64,000 nucleotides of DNA from Thalassoroseus pseudoceratinae. GTDB taxonomy: Bacteria; Planctomycetota; Planctomycetia; Planctomycetales; Planctomycetaceae. The stretch is from positions 1 to 64,000 of the forward strand of contig NZ_JAALXT010000005.1 in NCBI RefSeq assembly GCF_011634775.1, written 5' to 3'. Below the pieces are notes generated by a model. That model saw only the letters and a list, made by a program, of their open reading frames with translations, did not search any database and was not told the DNA's origin. The first letter of the stretch is position 1. Each line of letters opens with the position of its first letter. The position numbers and the translations under genes were made by a program. Positions 54,136 to 63,748 of the stretch are shown here, piece after piece.

Positions 54136-57100
54136 ATGAAATTCCCGCACTTTTTCATCGACCGACCGATCTTCGCCACCGTGCTGAGTGTGGTGATTGT
54201 TCTTGTGGGTGGGTTGGCATATTTCGTTTTGCCGGTTTCCCAATACCCGGACGTCGCTTTGCCGACCGTGCAAGTGACAGCCGTGTACGCCGGAGCGAAT
54301 CCGGAAACGATCGCCGAAACCGTCGCCACACCGTTGGAGCAGGAAATCAACGGTGTCGAGAACATGCTCTATATGCAATCGCAGTCGTCAACGGACGGCA
54401 CGATGCAACTCACTATCACATTCGCCCAAGGCACCGACGTTGACCAAGCTCAGGTCCTGGTGCAAAACCGAGTCTCCGTCGCACTACCACGTCTGCCGGA
54501 AGAAGTTCGGCAAGTCGGTGTGACGACGAAGAAATCCTCGCCGGATTTGCTGCTCGTCGCTCACTTGATCTCTCCCGACAACAGCCGAGATTTGCTCTAC
54601 GTCAGCAATTTTGCATACCTGCGTGTGCGGGATATGTTGGCTCGGATCGACGGCGTGGGTGATGTCATCGTGTTCGGTGCCCGTGAATATTCCATGCGAA
54701 TTTGGCTCGACATGGAGAAGATCGCTTCGCTCGATCTGACGGCAGACGAAGTCGTGCAAGCCCTTCGTGAGCAGAACGTGCAGGTGGCGGCCGGTGTCAT
54801 CGGCCAACCTCCGCTACCGAACGACCGGGCGTTCCAACTCAGTGTGAGTACGCAAGGCCGACTCAAAACACCCGACGAGTTCGCCGACATCGTCGTCAAG
54901 AGTGGCGACGACGGACGACTGGTTCGCGTTCGTGACTTGGCCCGAGTCGAGTTGGGAGCGAAGGAATACGCACTCAACAGCTACCTCAACGGTGAAGACG
55001 CCGTCGCGATTGCGATCTCACAGCGTCCCGGTTCAAACGCTCTCGAAACCGCTCAAGGTGTACTCGCCGCGTTGGAAGACATCGCCGAAGATATGCCCAG
55101 TGGGCTGGATTACAAAGTCGTCTATAACCCGACAAATTTCATTCAAGACTCGATCGACGAAGTCTTCGTGACACTCTTTCAGGCGGCGGCTTTGGTCGTG
55201 CTCACCGTCTTTTTGTTTCTGCAAAGTTGGCGAACGACGATCATTCCCGCCGTCGCGATCCCGGTTGCCCTCATCGGCACGTTTGCGGTGATGCTCGCGC
55301 TCGGGTTTTCGTTGAACAGTCTTTCCCTGTTCGGGTTGGTGCTGGCGATTGGTGTGGTGGTGGACGATGCCATTGTCGTTGTTGAAACAGTCGAACGTCT
55401 CATCAGCGAAGGACGCCCGCCACGCGAAGCCACTCGTGAAGCCATGGACGAAGTCGGCAGCGCTTTGATCGCCACCACGGTCGTCTTGATTGCCGTCTTT
55501 GTGCCGACCGCTTTCATCGCCGGGATCAGCGGCCAGTTCTACCGTCAATTTGCGGTGACCATCGCCGTCGCCACGGGCATTTCCACATTCGTCTCGCTCA
55601 CACTCAGCCCCGCATTGTGCGCGTTGATCTTGAAGCCCAAACAAGAAGCAACCGGTTGGGCGGCGAAAGTTCAAGGGGTGTTATTCGGTTGGTTTTTCAA
55701 TCTGTTTAACAAGGCGTTTGATTGGAGCAGCAACATCTACGCGGGGACCGTCAAACGCATTGTGCGAATGACGGCCATCGTCCTCGTTGTGTATGTCGGG
55801 TTGATGGGATTGACGTACTTCGGCTTCACTCGAGTCCCGACGGGTTTCATTCCGGCTCAGGATCAAGGATATCTGATTGTCGCGGTGCAACTGCCCGACT
55901 CCGCTTCGCTCTCTCGAACGGATGCCGTCACGAAACGTATTGGCGAAATCGCTTTGGAGACCCCCGGTATCGCCAACGCAGTGCAGTTCGCGGGGTTCTC
56001 GGGAGCCACCCGCTCGAACAACCCAAATACGGCGGCGGTGTTTGTGACGCTCGAAGACTTTGAAAACCGCATTCCCGATGGTCTCACCGACAATGTCATT
56101 CTCAAAGACTTTCGCGGCCGACTAACAGCGATCCAAGATGCCCAAGTTGTTGTTATTCCTCCGCCACCGGTGCAGGGGATCGGAACCGGTGGCGGATTCA
56201 AACTGCAAATCGAAGATCGTAGCAGCATGGGATTTGAAGCCCTGCAAAATGCCGCGAACATCATCGCCACACGTGCCAACCAAACGCCCGGTTTGGTGCA
56301 GGTCTTTACCACTTTCCGTGCGAACACCCCGCAAATTTACGCCGACATCGACCGCACTAAAGTTCGCATGCTCGATGTCCCGGTGAACAACGTGTTCAAC
56401 GCTCTGCAAATCTACTTGGGGTCAGTTTACGTCAACGACTTCAACTACCTTGGGCGAACGTATCGTGTTTCCGCCCAAGCCGAAGCGGAGTTTCGCGACG
56501 AGATTTCGGATATCGATCGTCTCCGCACACGCAGTAACAACGGCGCCATTGTGCCGTTGGGTTCGCTGGTGAATGTGCAGTCTATCACCGGCCCCGACCG
56601 CGTGGTGCGATACAACTTGTTCCCCGCGGCCGACATCAGTGGCAGCACACTTCCGGGATTTAGTTCGGGGGAAGCGATCACGGCTCTTGAACAAATTTGC
56701 GACGAATCTCTACCGCCCGGTTTCGCGTATGAATGGACCGACCTCTCCTACCAAGAGAAAGCCGCCGGCAACACGGCGATTTTCATCTTCCCGTTGTGTG
56801 TCTTGTTCGTGTTTCTCGCATTGTCGGCACAGTATGAAAGTTGGACCCTGCCGTTGGCGGTGATTCTCATTGTCCCGATGTGCCTACTCTGTGCGATCAC
56901 CGGTGTCGCGATTCGGGGCATGGACAACAACATCCTCACGCAAATCGGTTTCGTCGTTCTCGTCGGTTTGGCGTGCAAAAACGCGATCCTCATCGTTGAA
57001 TTCGCCAAAGCCGAGGAAGACAAAGGCAAAGACCGATTCGAAGCCGCAGTCGAGGCGTGTCGTCTCCGACTCCGCGCGATTCTGATGACCGCGTTCTCGT

Positions 57101-57267
57101 TCATCCTCGGCGTGATTCCCCTGCTGATCGCCACCGGAGCGGGAGCGGAAATGCGTCGTGCTCTCGGAACTGCCGTCTTCAGCGGTATGCTCGGCGTGAC
57201 CATCTTCGGATTGTTCCTCACGCCGGTGTTTTATGTCGTATTGCGACGCTTCGCGAAAAAAACGTAG
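54136..57267 (+). CDS. RND efflux pump inner-membrane permease (HAE1/AcrB family)
   Basis: 1043 residues, normal for the family. It has twelve TMs, with N-terminal FFIDRPIFATVLSVVIVLVGGLAYF and TM4 GLVLAIGVVVDDAIVVVETVERL, which carries the two proton-relay Asp. The second periplasmic loop and FVVLVGLACKNAILIVEFAK follow. It pumps hydrophobic or amphipathic compounds out through an outer-membrane channel that is not encoded here. It starts 75 bases after the adaptor. Confidence 0.95.
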   Translation: MKFPHFFIDRPIFATVLSVVIVLVGGLAYFVLPVSQYPDVALPTVQVTAVYAGANPETIAETVATPLEQEINGVENMLYMQSQSSTDGTMQLTITFAQGTDVDQAQVLVQNRVSVALPRLPEEVRQVGVTTKKSSPDLLLVAHLISPDNSRDLLYVSNFAYLRVRDMLARIDGVGDVIVFGAREYSMRIWLDMEKIASLDLTADEVVQALREQNVQVAAGVIGQPPLPNDRAFQLSVSTQGRLKTPDEFADIVVKSGDDGRLVRVRDLARVELGAKEYALNSYLNGEDAVAIAISQRPGSNALETAQGVLAALEDIAEDMPSGLDYKVVYNPTNFIQDSIDEVFVTLFQAAALVVLTVFLFLQSWRTTIIPAVAIPVALIGTFAVMLALGFSLNSLSLFGLVLAIGVVVDDAIVVVETVERLISEGRPPREATREAMDEVGSALIATTVVLIAVFVPTAFIAGISGQFYRQFAVTIAVATGISTFVSLTLSPALCALILKPKQEATGWAAKVQGVLFGWFFNLFNKAFDWSSNIYAGTVKRIVRMTAIVLVVYVGLMGLTYFGFTRVPTGFIPAQDQGYLIVAVQLPDSASLSRTDAVTKRIGEIALETPGIANAVQFAGFSGATRSNNPNTAAVFVTLEDFENRIPDGLTDNVILKDFRGRLTAIQDAQVVVIPPPPVQGIGTGGGFKLQIEDRSSMGFEALQNAANIIATRANQTPGLVQVFTTFRANTPQIYADIDRTKVRMLDVPVNNVFNALQIYLGSVYVNDFNYLGRTYRVSAQAEAEFRDEISDIDRLRTRSNNGAIVPLGSLVNVQSITGPDRVVRYNLFPAADISGSTLPGFSSGEAITALEQICDESLPPGFAYEWTDLSYQEKAAGNTAIFIFPLCVLFVFLALSAQYESWTLPLAVILIVPMCLLCAITGVAIRGMDNNILTQIGFVVLVGLACKNAILIVEFAKAEEDKGKDRFEAAVEACRLRLRAILMTAFSFILGVIPLLIATGAGAEMRRALGTAVFSGMLGVTIFGLFLTPVFYVVLRRFAKKT

Positions 57268-57513
57268 GGCAGGCTGTGAGTGACAAGTGAGATGTAGTGA
57301 GTCCGCGTCCTTCGGTCGGCATGACAATTGCGGCCTCGCGGCATGTGGTTAACAAAGCCACACAAGACCGCTAGGAAACGCAACCGTCGATTCGTGTCGA
57401 CTGCTCCAAACCTGACCTTCGGTCATCGAACACTCAACTTGGCAGTCTGGCTGCCAGTTTGGTGGTACTCCACAGGTATTCACACGGGTTGATCTCACAT
57501 TAAGGAGTTGATG

Positions 57514-57963
57514 ATGTTAGAACGAAGACAATTCGTCGCTGCCGGACTCGCCGGGATGGCTGCCGCAACGTTGCCGAATCCCCTGAAAGCCGATGAGCAT
57601 GAACACCATGCCAGCCACGATCATGACCGTAGTGTGTTCGAAAAATGCGCGGCCGCTTGTTCGGAGTGCCAGCGCGAATGCAATTCATGCGCGAATCACT
57701 GCGCGATGATGCTAAAGCAAGGCCATTCGAAACATGCGACTACCCTCGCCACTTGTCAGGACTGTGCCGACATGTGCGTGGCGGCCGCGCAGATCGTGTC
57801 GCGCAGAGGCCCGTTCGCCGAACTGATCTGTAAAGCCTGTGCGGATGCCTGTGCGAAATGCGCAGAGGCCTGTAAGAAGTTTCCCGACGACAAGCATATG
57901 GCGGAGTGTGCGAAGGTTTGCCTCGAATGTGAAAAAGCGTGTCGCGAAATGCTGTCCGCATAG
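57514..57963 (+). CDS. Tat-exported Cys-rich four-helix copper-binding protein (Csp/DUF326)
   Basis: 149 residues from ATG 57514 with AAGGAG six bases before. A twin-arginine type leader (ERRQFVAAGLAGMAAATLP) and a His-rich segment (EHEHHASHDHD) precede four Cys-rich helices with 18 Cys in CX2C and CX3C spacing. The layout matches Tat-exported copper storage protein Csp1. It follows the RND pump, though the metal role of that pump is unproven. Confidence 0.87.
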   Translation: MLERRQFVAAGLAGMAAATLPNPLKADEHEHHASHDHDRSVFEKCAAACSECQRECNSCANHCAMMLKQGHSKHATTLATCQDCADMCVAAAQIVSRRGPFAELICKACADACAKCAEACKKFPDDKHMAECAKVCLECEKACREMLSA

Positions 57964-58055
57964 GACGATTGGACTTCGGTAGCCGTAGGCGGAAGCCATC
58001 AAGACTTTCCGTCCACGGCTTTCAACGAAACGCACAGCATAAAGAAAGATGACAC

Positions 58056-58571
58056 ATGCCACACGTACAACCGCTTGATGCTGGCAACGCTCCCCAAAAG
58101 TCTCAGCCGATCCTGAAGGCGATCGAGGAAAAGTTCGGTCAGTCGTTGAACATCTTCAGCACGGCCGCCCATCAACCAGATATTCTGGGAGGAATGACGC
58201 AGATCAATGAGGGAATTCGCAATGATTTGCCAGGCACGTTGCGGGAGTTGGCTTACCTCAAATCGTCGCAGATCAATCAGTGCGATTACTGCGCTCACTA
58301 TCACAAGCAAGCTGCGAAGCAAGCCGGAGTGACGGATCAACAACTCGCCGACATCGACAACTATCGCGACAGTGCCGCTTTCAGCGACGAAGAAAAAACC
58401 GTACTGGCCTACGCTGAGCAACTGACTAAGGCGGCTCAGGTCGATGACGCCACTGTGAAGAACCTGAAAAACTTCCTCAACGAGAAACAACTGGTTTCAC
58501 TGGCGGGCACCGTGGCGTTGGCCAACTTCACCAACCGGTTCAACCATGGTTTGGATATCCAGTTGCCCTGA
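58056..58571 (+). CDS. AhpD-like carboxymuconolactone decarboxylase family protein
   Basis: 171 residues. The motif QCDYCAHYHKQAAKQAG gives the CXXC and His of AhpD-like peroxidase-related enzymes. The rest is all-helical (LRELAYLKSSQI, ALANFTNRFNHGLDI). It probably reduces peroxides or a peroxiredoxin partner. It lies between the Csp-like and dioxygenase genes. Confidence 0.9.
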   Translation: MPHVQPLDAGNAPQKSQPILKAIEEKFGQSLNIFSTAAHQPDILGGMTQINEGIRNDLPGTLRELAYLKSSQINQCDYCAHYHKQAAKQAGVTDQQLADIDNYRDSAAFSDEEKTVLAYAEQLTKAAQVDDATVKNLKNFLNEKQLVSLAGTVALANFTNRFNHGLDIQLP

Positions 58572-58825
58572 GCAACCAGATTGTCGATCTGCTCGTTGGC
58601 ATGATCATGCCGTGCTTCGATATTTGTGAAATGCCACTCTCTTTAAAACCACGATGCTTCTCCGTGCAATCTCGGTGACTCCATGTTAAAAATGAGTAAG
58701 CCGATTGGAGTCCTCAGAGCCGTTCACATTGGAACTTAGCGGGTTAGACGGTCTGTTGCCCCGGCATTCCGAGTAGTTTGCCCGCTACACATGTGTGCGA
58801 TACGCACTAACGAGCCGACAAAGCC

Positions 58826-59662
58826 ATGAGTACCGAACCGAAATTCGCGATCACCCCCACGCAAGCCGAGTTGGATCAGCTGGAGCGGAACCTCAAATTC
58901 CACCCCGCCAATGCATCACAGGCGGACACACTTTCCGCCGAGCAAATTGAGCAATTCAACAAGAACGGTTATTTGCGACCGCTCCCACTATTCAACGACA
59001 CCGAAGCCGCCGAATTGCGGGGGTACTTCGATCAGCTGTTAGAAGACGCGATCGCTGCGGGTGGGGATAGTTATTCAATCAGCACCGCCCATCTCAAGCA
59101 CGGTCGAGTGTATGACTTGCTCACGCATCCGAAGATCATCAGCGTCGTGAAGGATCTTCTCGGCGAAAACGTGGTCGCGTGGGGATCGCACTTCTTTTGC
59201 AAGATGCCGCACGATGGCAAGCAAGTCGCATGGCATCAGGACGCCAGTTATTGGCCGCTGAGTCCGTCGAAAGCCGTCACCGTGTGGCTCGCCATCGACG
59301 ATGCCGACACCGAAAACGCGTGCATGCGGTTCATCAGCGGTAGCCATCATTATGGTCACATGACCTATCGTCCCGCGGATTCTTCGGAACACAGTGTCCT
59401 CGATCAAGTCATCGAAAACGTCGAGCAGTACGGCACGCCGGTCGATGACGAACTCAAAGCCGGTGAGTTTTCTGTCCATTCGGATTTGCTGCTGCACGGT
59501 TCCGAAGCGAATGAGTCTGACCGCCGCCGCTGCGGTCTCACACTTCGCTATTGTGCGGCCGATGTGCGAGCGGGAATGGACTGGAACAAGAAAGGTGTTG
59601 TCGTCAACGGCGAAGACCCCAGCGGTCACTGGGCCAACCCACCACGACCGGGAACCCCGTAA
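58826..59662 (+). CDS. Phytanoyl-CoA dioxygenase-like Fe(II)/2-oxoglutarate enzyme
   Basis: 278 residues. WHQDASYWPL holds the HXD of the facial triad and DLLLHGSEANESDRRRCGLTLRY the distal His and the 2-oxoglutarate-binding Arg. SGSHHYGHMTY is also typical. It hydroxylates an unknown small substrate. It converges on the next gene with a one-base gap. Confidence 0.88.
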   Translation: MSTEPKFAITPTQAELDQLERNLKFHPANASQADTLSAEQIEQFNKNGYLRPLPLFNDTEAAELRGYFDQLLEDAIAAGGDSYSISTAHLKHGRVYDLLTHPKIISVVKDLLGENVVAWGSHFFCKMPHDGKQVAWHQDASYWPLSPSKAVTVWLAIDDADTENACMRFISGSHHYGHMTYRPADSSEHSVLDQVIENVEQYGTPVDDELKAGEFSVHSDLLLHGSEANESDRRRCGLTLRYCAADVRAGMDWNKKGVVVNGEDPSGHWANPPRPGTP

Positions 59663-59663
59663 T

Positions 59664-60536
59664 TCACTCATCGAGCAATTGACGGAGCCGTCGAATGTGT
59701 GCGGGCGTCGTGCCACAACATCCGCCGATGATCGTGGCACCGCTCGTCAACCAATCACGAGCGAACTCCGCATAGGCGTTGGCATTGACGGCGATCGTGT
59801 CGCTCCAACCAGTCTCTTCGTCGTATCGCCCTGTGTTCGCATACGCGCCGAGCGGAACATCCGGAGCGGTCTGGTGTATCACGCTGAGCAAGTCGGCGAC
59901 CACATCCGCTGGCACACAATTCACGAGTAACGCGGCCGGTGCAAATTCCATCACGGCACTCGCCGCATCGGACAACGCCTCGCCCGATAGCAATTTGCCA
60001 TCCATCCTGCACACAAAACTCACGAGCGTTGGCAGTTGCGTTTCAGTCGCGGCCCGAGTTGCAGCGACGGCCTCACGGATGGTAAGTTGCGTTTCGACGA
60101 GAATTCCGTCCACGCCCGCATCCACCAAATTGACCGCCATCTGACGATGTTCGTCAAGCAGCACGTCCTCCGGCAGCGTGAGTTCGGGACGGTAACAATC
60201 TTGCAACGGTGCGATCGAACCCAGAACATATGCGCGATCTCCGGCAGCTTCACGACCAATCGCAACCGCCAACCGAGTCATCTTCCGTCCATTCAAAAAT
60301 TCGTCGCGCACGTTGCGGTTATGCGTGCGAAACGTGTTCGCGGTGATGACGTCCGCACCGGCGTCAACGTAACTCCGATGAATCTCCTTCACAACCTCCG
60401 GATGTGAAAGCAACGACCGAGCCGACCACAACGGCGCACTCAAATCCAACCCCCGCCGATCCAACTCCGTCCCGGTGGCACCGTCAAGAAGCAACGGTTG
60501 AGCCCAACGAAGTCGGTCGCGAAAAGTAGTCTCCAT
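59664..60536 (-). CDS. Homocysteine S-methyltransferase family protein
   Basis: 290 residues. LLLDGATGTELDRRGLD begins the barrel. The zinc site is formed by NCVPADV and the pair of Cys in GGCCGTTPAHI. This matches the short S-methylmethionine-dependent type. It may recycle methyl groups to methionine. The following gene on the same strand is polX, whose end is 37 bases upstream of this start. Confidence 0.88.
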   Translation of the reverse strand: METTFRDRLRWAQPLLLDGATGTELDRRGLDLSAPLWSARSLLSHPEVVKEIHRSYVDAGADVITANTFRTHNRNVRDEFLNGRKMTRLAVAIGREAAGDRAYVLGSIAPLQDCYRPELTLPEDVLLDEHRQMAVNLVDAGVDGILVETQLTIREAVAATRAATETQLPTLVSFVCRMDGKLLSGEALSDAASAVMEFAPAALLVNCVPADVVADLLSVIHQTAPDVPLGAYANTGRYDEETGWSDTIAVNANAYAEFARDWLTSGATIIGGCCGTTPAHIRRLRQLLDE

Positions 60537-60573
60537 TCCGACATCTCCCGCTTTGCCTGCCCGCTATTGAAAC

Positions 60574-62298
60574 CTACGAAGTCCGTAGCAGTTTGCGGAA
60601 TTGCTTCGGTGTTCGGGTGTTGGCGATGTGTTTCTTTTCCAGGCCGGCGCGGCGGGCTTGATAGACGCCATATTTCATGGTGTGGAAACCGGTAGTGCTG
60701 TGGGCGTCGGTGTCGATGACGATGGGAATGCCCATGTCGGCGGCGGCTTGGGCGTGGACGTCGCTGAGATCCAAGCGTTCGGGGCTGGCGTTAATTTCCA
60801 TCAGCACCCCATGATCGGCGGCGGCTTTCAGAATGTCGTGAAAGTCCATCTCCGCCCCCGGTCGCCGCAGCAGCAATCGTCCCGTCGGATGGCCGATGCA
60901 ATGCACATGAGGATTCTGAATCGCCGCCATCATCCGCTTGTTGATTTGATCCTTCGGTTGCTTGAGTCCGTAATGCAACACCGCAATCACCCAGTCCGCC
61001 TCGGCGAGCACATCGTCGGGCAAATCGAGCGTGGCGTCTTCGAGAATGTCGCACTCGATGCCCTTCCAAATCTCGATGCCTTTGATTTCGTCGTTGGCTT
61101 TGTCGATGTCCTTCCAGTGCTCGCGAAGCCGTTTCGCATCGAGACCGTTGGCCATCGAGACGCGTTTGGAGTGATCGGTGATGGCGATGTATTTGCGGCC
61201 GAGTTTCTTGGCGGCTTCGGCCATTTCGAGGATGGAGTTCTTGCCGTCACTGGCGGTCGTATGCATGTGCAGATCGCCACGGATGTCGTCGACATCGACC
61301 AACTCGGGAAGTTTGTCACTCTCGGCGGCGTCAAATTCGCCCCGGTCTTCGCGAAGTTCCGGCGGAATCCAGGGCAGATCGAGCAACTTGTAAACGTCTT
61401 CCTCAGTGCGAACTGGTTTCGATTTGTCTTTCCCCTCAGGAGACACACCGTACTCATTGAGTTTCAGCTTGCGTTCCTGGGCCCGTTTGCGGAGCACAAT
61501 ATTGTGTTCCTTCGAGCCGGTGAAGTAGACCATCGCCGCTCCGTAGGATTCCTCGGGCACCACACGAAGATCGAGTTCGATCCCCAAATGCAGGCGGACT
61601 CGCATTTTCGTTGGTCCACGTTGCAGGACTTGCGCGACGAGTTCATGTTCGGCGAGATGGTCCATCGGTTCCTCGGAGTCCTCGGCGATTGCGAGAACGT
61701 CGAGATCCCCCGTGGTTTCTTTGCGACGACGCGAACTGCCCGCCAAGTCGGCTTGCGTGACGCTTTCCAATTCCCGCAACGACGCGACGATCGCCTCGCC
61801 CGCATGAATTGCATCGCTCAAGTAAAACCGTTGTTCGGCGGCGGCGACGGAGTCGATGTTTTCGAGGATCGTCTGTTCGGTCTTCTTACCAAACCCTTTG
61901 AGCGCACTGATCTGGCCATTCTCACCGGCGGCTCGTAGGTCTTCCAGTGTGTTTACCTTGAGTTCGCGAAACATCACCGCGACTTTCTTCGGTCCGATGC
62001 CGGGCAGGTTCAACATCTGCACCACGCCGGGCGGAATTTTGGATTTCAATTCCTCGAGTTGCGGCAGTGTGTTGGTTTCCAGAATCGTTTTGATCTTCTC
62101 TGCCAAGTCTTTGCCGATACCGGGAAGATCGCTCAGGGTGCGGTCGGGGTCTTCGATGATAGAGGACAGAGATTCGGTCAGCCCTTCCACAGTCCGCGAA
62201 GCATTGCGGTAGGCACGCACACGGAAGGGGTTGGCTTCCTGAATTTCCAGCAGGTCCGCGAGGGTGTCAAAGATGCGGGCGACGTCGGCGTTTTGCAT
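60574..62298 (-). CDS. polX: Family X DNA polymerase/3'-5' exonuclease PolX
   Basis: 574 residues. Helix-hairpin-helix motifs ([37 protein letters not shown]) are followed by a nucleotidyltransferase core ([20 protein letters not shown]), then [13 protein letters not shown] and a PHP domain from about residue 340 ([20 protein letters not shown]) that gives the exonuclease. It works in base-excision repair. The usual GSYRRGKE is GSSRRRKE here. Confidence 0.93.
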   Translation of the reverse strand: MQNADVARIFDTLADLLEIQEANPFRVRAYRNASRTVEGLTESLSSIIEDPDRTLSDLPGIGKDLAEKIKTILETNTLPQLEELKSKIPPGVVQMLNLPGIGPKKVAVMFRELKVNTLEDLRAAGENGQISALKGFGKKTEQTILENIDSVAAAEQRFYLSDAIHAGEAIVASLRELESVTQADLAGSSRRRKETTGDLDVLAIAEDSEEPMDHLAEHELVAQVLQRGPTKMRVRLHLGIELDLRVVPEESYGAAMVYFTGSKEHNIVLRKRAQERKLKLNEYGVSPEGKDKSKPVRTEEDVYKLLDLPWIPPELREDRGEFDAAESDKLPELVDVDDIRGDLHMHTTASDGKNSILEMAEAAKKLGRKYIAITDHSKRVSMANGLDAKRLREHWKDIDKANDEIKGIEIWKGIECDILEDATLDLPDDVLAEADWVIAVLHYGLKQPKDQINKRMMAAIQNPHVHCIGHPTGRLLLRRPGAEMDFHDILKAAADHGVLMEINASPERLDLSDVHAQAAADMGIPIVIDTDAHSTTGFHTMKYGVYQARRAGLEKKHIANTRTPKQFRKLLRTS

Positions 62299-62328
62299 GG
62301 TCGGTTGGTCTGGGAAAAAGCAATGAGA

Positions 62329-62356
62329 AAAGCCGTCGGCGACAACCGACGGCTTT
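62329..62356 (-). terminator. Terminator of the Tyr/Cys-rich gene
   Basis: A perfect 11-bp stem (62329-62339 with 62346-62356) encloses a 6-base loop. On the minus strand it is followed by tctcattgcttttt. It lies between the Tyr/Cys-rich gene and polX. Confidence 0.55.
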
Positions 62357-62384
62357 CGATTCTATTCGATGTGGCAGGGAATGT

Positions 62385-63302
62385 TTACTTCTGTACCAAT
62401 TGAGTTCGCGATGGAGCCGAAACCCACCCCTCATTGGTCGGTTGCTGAAGAACGACCGGCTTCCAAGCATCTCGATTTCCTGCGATGAATCGAGCTGGTT
62501 GCAGAATCGGTCGGCGAGCGATTTTGTCGTCCAGATCCAGTGCGGGAGCTGGCTTGGGGTCCCAACTGTTCTGGTCTGGCATCTCGAACCGCGGAGTGGC
62601 TTGGTGCCGGATCAAGTTTCGTGGGTCCGGCCGATTGGAATTGTTAAATGTCGGGGTCGGTCCCGCATCGCGTGGACCAAAACCATCAGGTTGCATCGGC
62701 GAGCCGGAACCCGTTCCGTCGTATCCCCGATCGAGATCACGATCCCGCTCCCGGTCTCGATAGAAACCTGGATCGTCGCGTGGGCGGGGTTCTTCGTCAG
62801 CTTGTTCTTCGATGAACGTTCGCGGTCGATCGCCGTCCGCCGGTGTTGGGCTGCGATCGTATGGACGATCACTTGGGCCGTCACTCGGAATGGCGGGGCT
62901 GCTGCCGGAAACTCCGCAATCGCCGGTCGAGCAGTTTCCATTGCTGCAACCACTCACGCAGTTTCCGCTGGCACAGTCACCGTATCCACAACTGCCGCAA
63001 GGAGATGCACTGCATCCACTTACACAGCTGTTGCACGGGCTGCAACTTCCACAGGAGTCGCAAGCCGATGGCATCGCATAGCTCGTTGTTCCGCAGCACG
63101 AGCTCCCGCCATAATAGGCAGAATAAGTCGGATACGATGCGTAAGACGGCGCGTAGTAGGAACTGTAACCATATCCAACGGCATAGGTTGGGGTGTAGTT
63201 CGAGTAGTAACTGGGGAACAGGCATGCCTGGATGGACGTGGGACCGGCAACACTCGCCAATAGTCCGCACACCAGCACAATCGGGCCGGACAACGATTTC
63301 AT
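62385..63302 (-). CDS. Secreted Tyr/Cys/Arg-Asp-rich envelope-type protein
   Basis: 305 residues. A signal peptide (to about 27) is followed by a Tyr/Ser-rich stretch (about 30-65), a Cys-rich stretch of about 65 residues with many CX2C, CX3C and CX4C spacings and Gly, and an acidic/basic region with repeated Asp-Arg pairs. A Pro-rich end follows. I do not recognise a family. The composition fits a disulfide-linked structural protein of the protein-rich planctomycete envelope, which is inference. Confidence 0.6.
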   Translation of the reverse strand: MKSLSGPIVLVCGLLASVAGPTSIQACLFPSYYSNYTPTYAVGYGYSSYYAPSYASYPTYSAYYGGSSCCGTTSYAMPSACDSCGSCSPCNSCVSGCSASPCGSCGYGDCASGNCVSGCSNGNCSTGDCGVSGSSPAIPSDGPSDRPYDRSPTPADGDRPRTFIEEQADEEPRPRDDPGFYRDRERDRDLDRGYDGTGSGSPMQPDGFGPRDAGPTPTFNNSNRPDPRNLIRHQATPRFEMPDQNSWDPKPAPALDLDDKIARRPILQPARFIAGNRDAWKPVVLQQPTNEGWVSAPSRTQLVQK

Positions 63303-63380
63303 GTCATATCCTTCGGGTTAATGTAGCCAAGGAAGTGAAAGAGGAGGGCCGAGTCCAGAATCATTCACGAACTTACCTCC

Positions 63381-63410
63381 GTTGTACCGACCTTTTGGAA
63401 GCAGTGTCAA
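63381..63410 (-). promoter_or_regulatory. Candidate sigma-70 promoter for the Tyr/Cys-rich gene
   Basis: Read on the minus strand, TTGACA (63405-63410) is followed after 18 bases by TACAAC (63381-63386). The start codon at 63302 would then lie about 70 bases into the transcript. The -10 matches four of six positions. Confidence 0.4.
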
Positions 63411-63626
63411 TGACCCTTTCACCTTTCCGGTTACGAAAACGTCGCAAGTCGTTACTCAAGTTACAGCAACGACTTGAAAATTGTTTCGGTCGACTTTGCG
63501 GGTTATATCGGTTAGGAAAACTAGCGGCCAAAATCGCGATAGCGAGGGGCCCGGTCGTGCACGAATGCAACGACAATAAACTGCCAGGAACATGAACACA
63601 ATGTCACCAACACTAACTAGCTCGCG

Positions 63627-63654
63627 TTGACACGGTTTGGGCGCCCCCTATAAT
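63627..63654 (+). promoter_or_regulatory. trxA: Consensus sigma-70 promoter for trxA
   Basis: TTGACA (63627-63632) and TATAAT (63649-63654) both match consensus exactly with a 16-base spacer. The transcript would start near 63661, about 88 bases before the trxA ATG. Confidence 0.8.
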
Positions 63655-63748
63655 TGCGGCGATTTGGAAAAACAGGTACTTGGAAATCAATTGACAGCGA
63701 TTGATCGCTTTTCCAGTCCGATCACCTTTTCAACGAGAATGACGACCT

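Larger units (their letters stand above)
63303..63748. other. Divergent intergenic region before trxA
   Basis: These 446 bases separate the minus-strand Tyr/Cys-rich gene from trxA. The region holds a near-consensus promoter toward trxA and a weaker candidate toward the other gene. No RNA gene or hairpin stood out. Confidence 0.6.

Noticed and set aside
58572-58825. Possible tRNA in the gap before the dioxygenase gene
   Set aside because: No cloverleaf with a TTCGA-type arm and paired acceptor stem could be formed.
60601-61938. Open frame of 445 codons on the plus strand
   Set aside because: It is antisense to polX, whose HhH, polymerase and PHP motifs are intact.
62840-63065. Short repeated elements that look at first like a repeat array
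   Set aside because: They are codons for CXXC, Gly and Ser repeats within the Tyr/Cys-rich gene; spacing is irregular and there are no CRISPR-type spacers.
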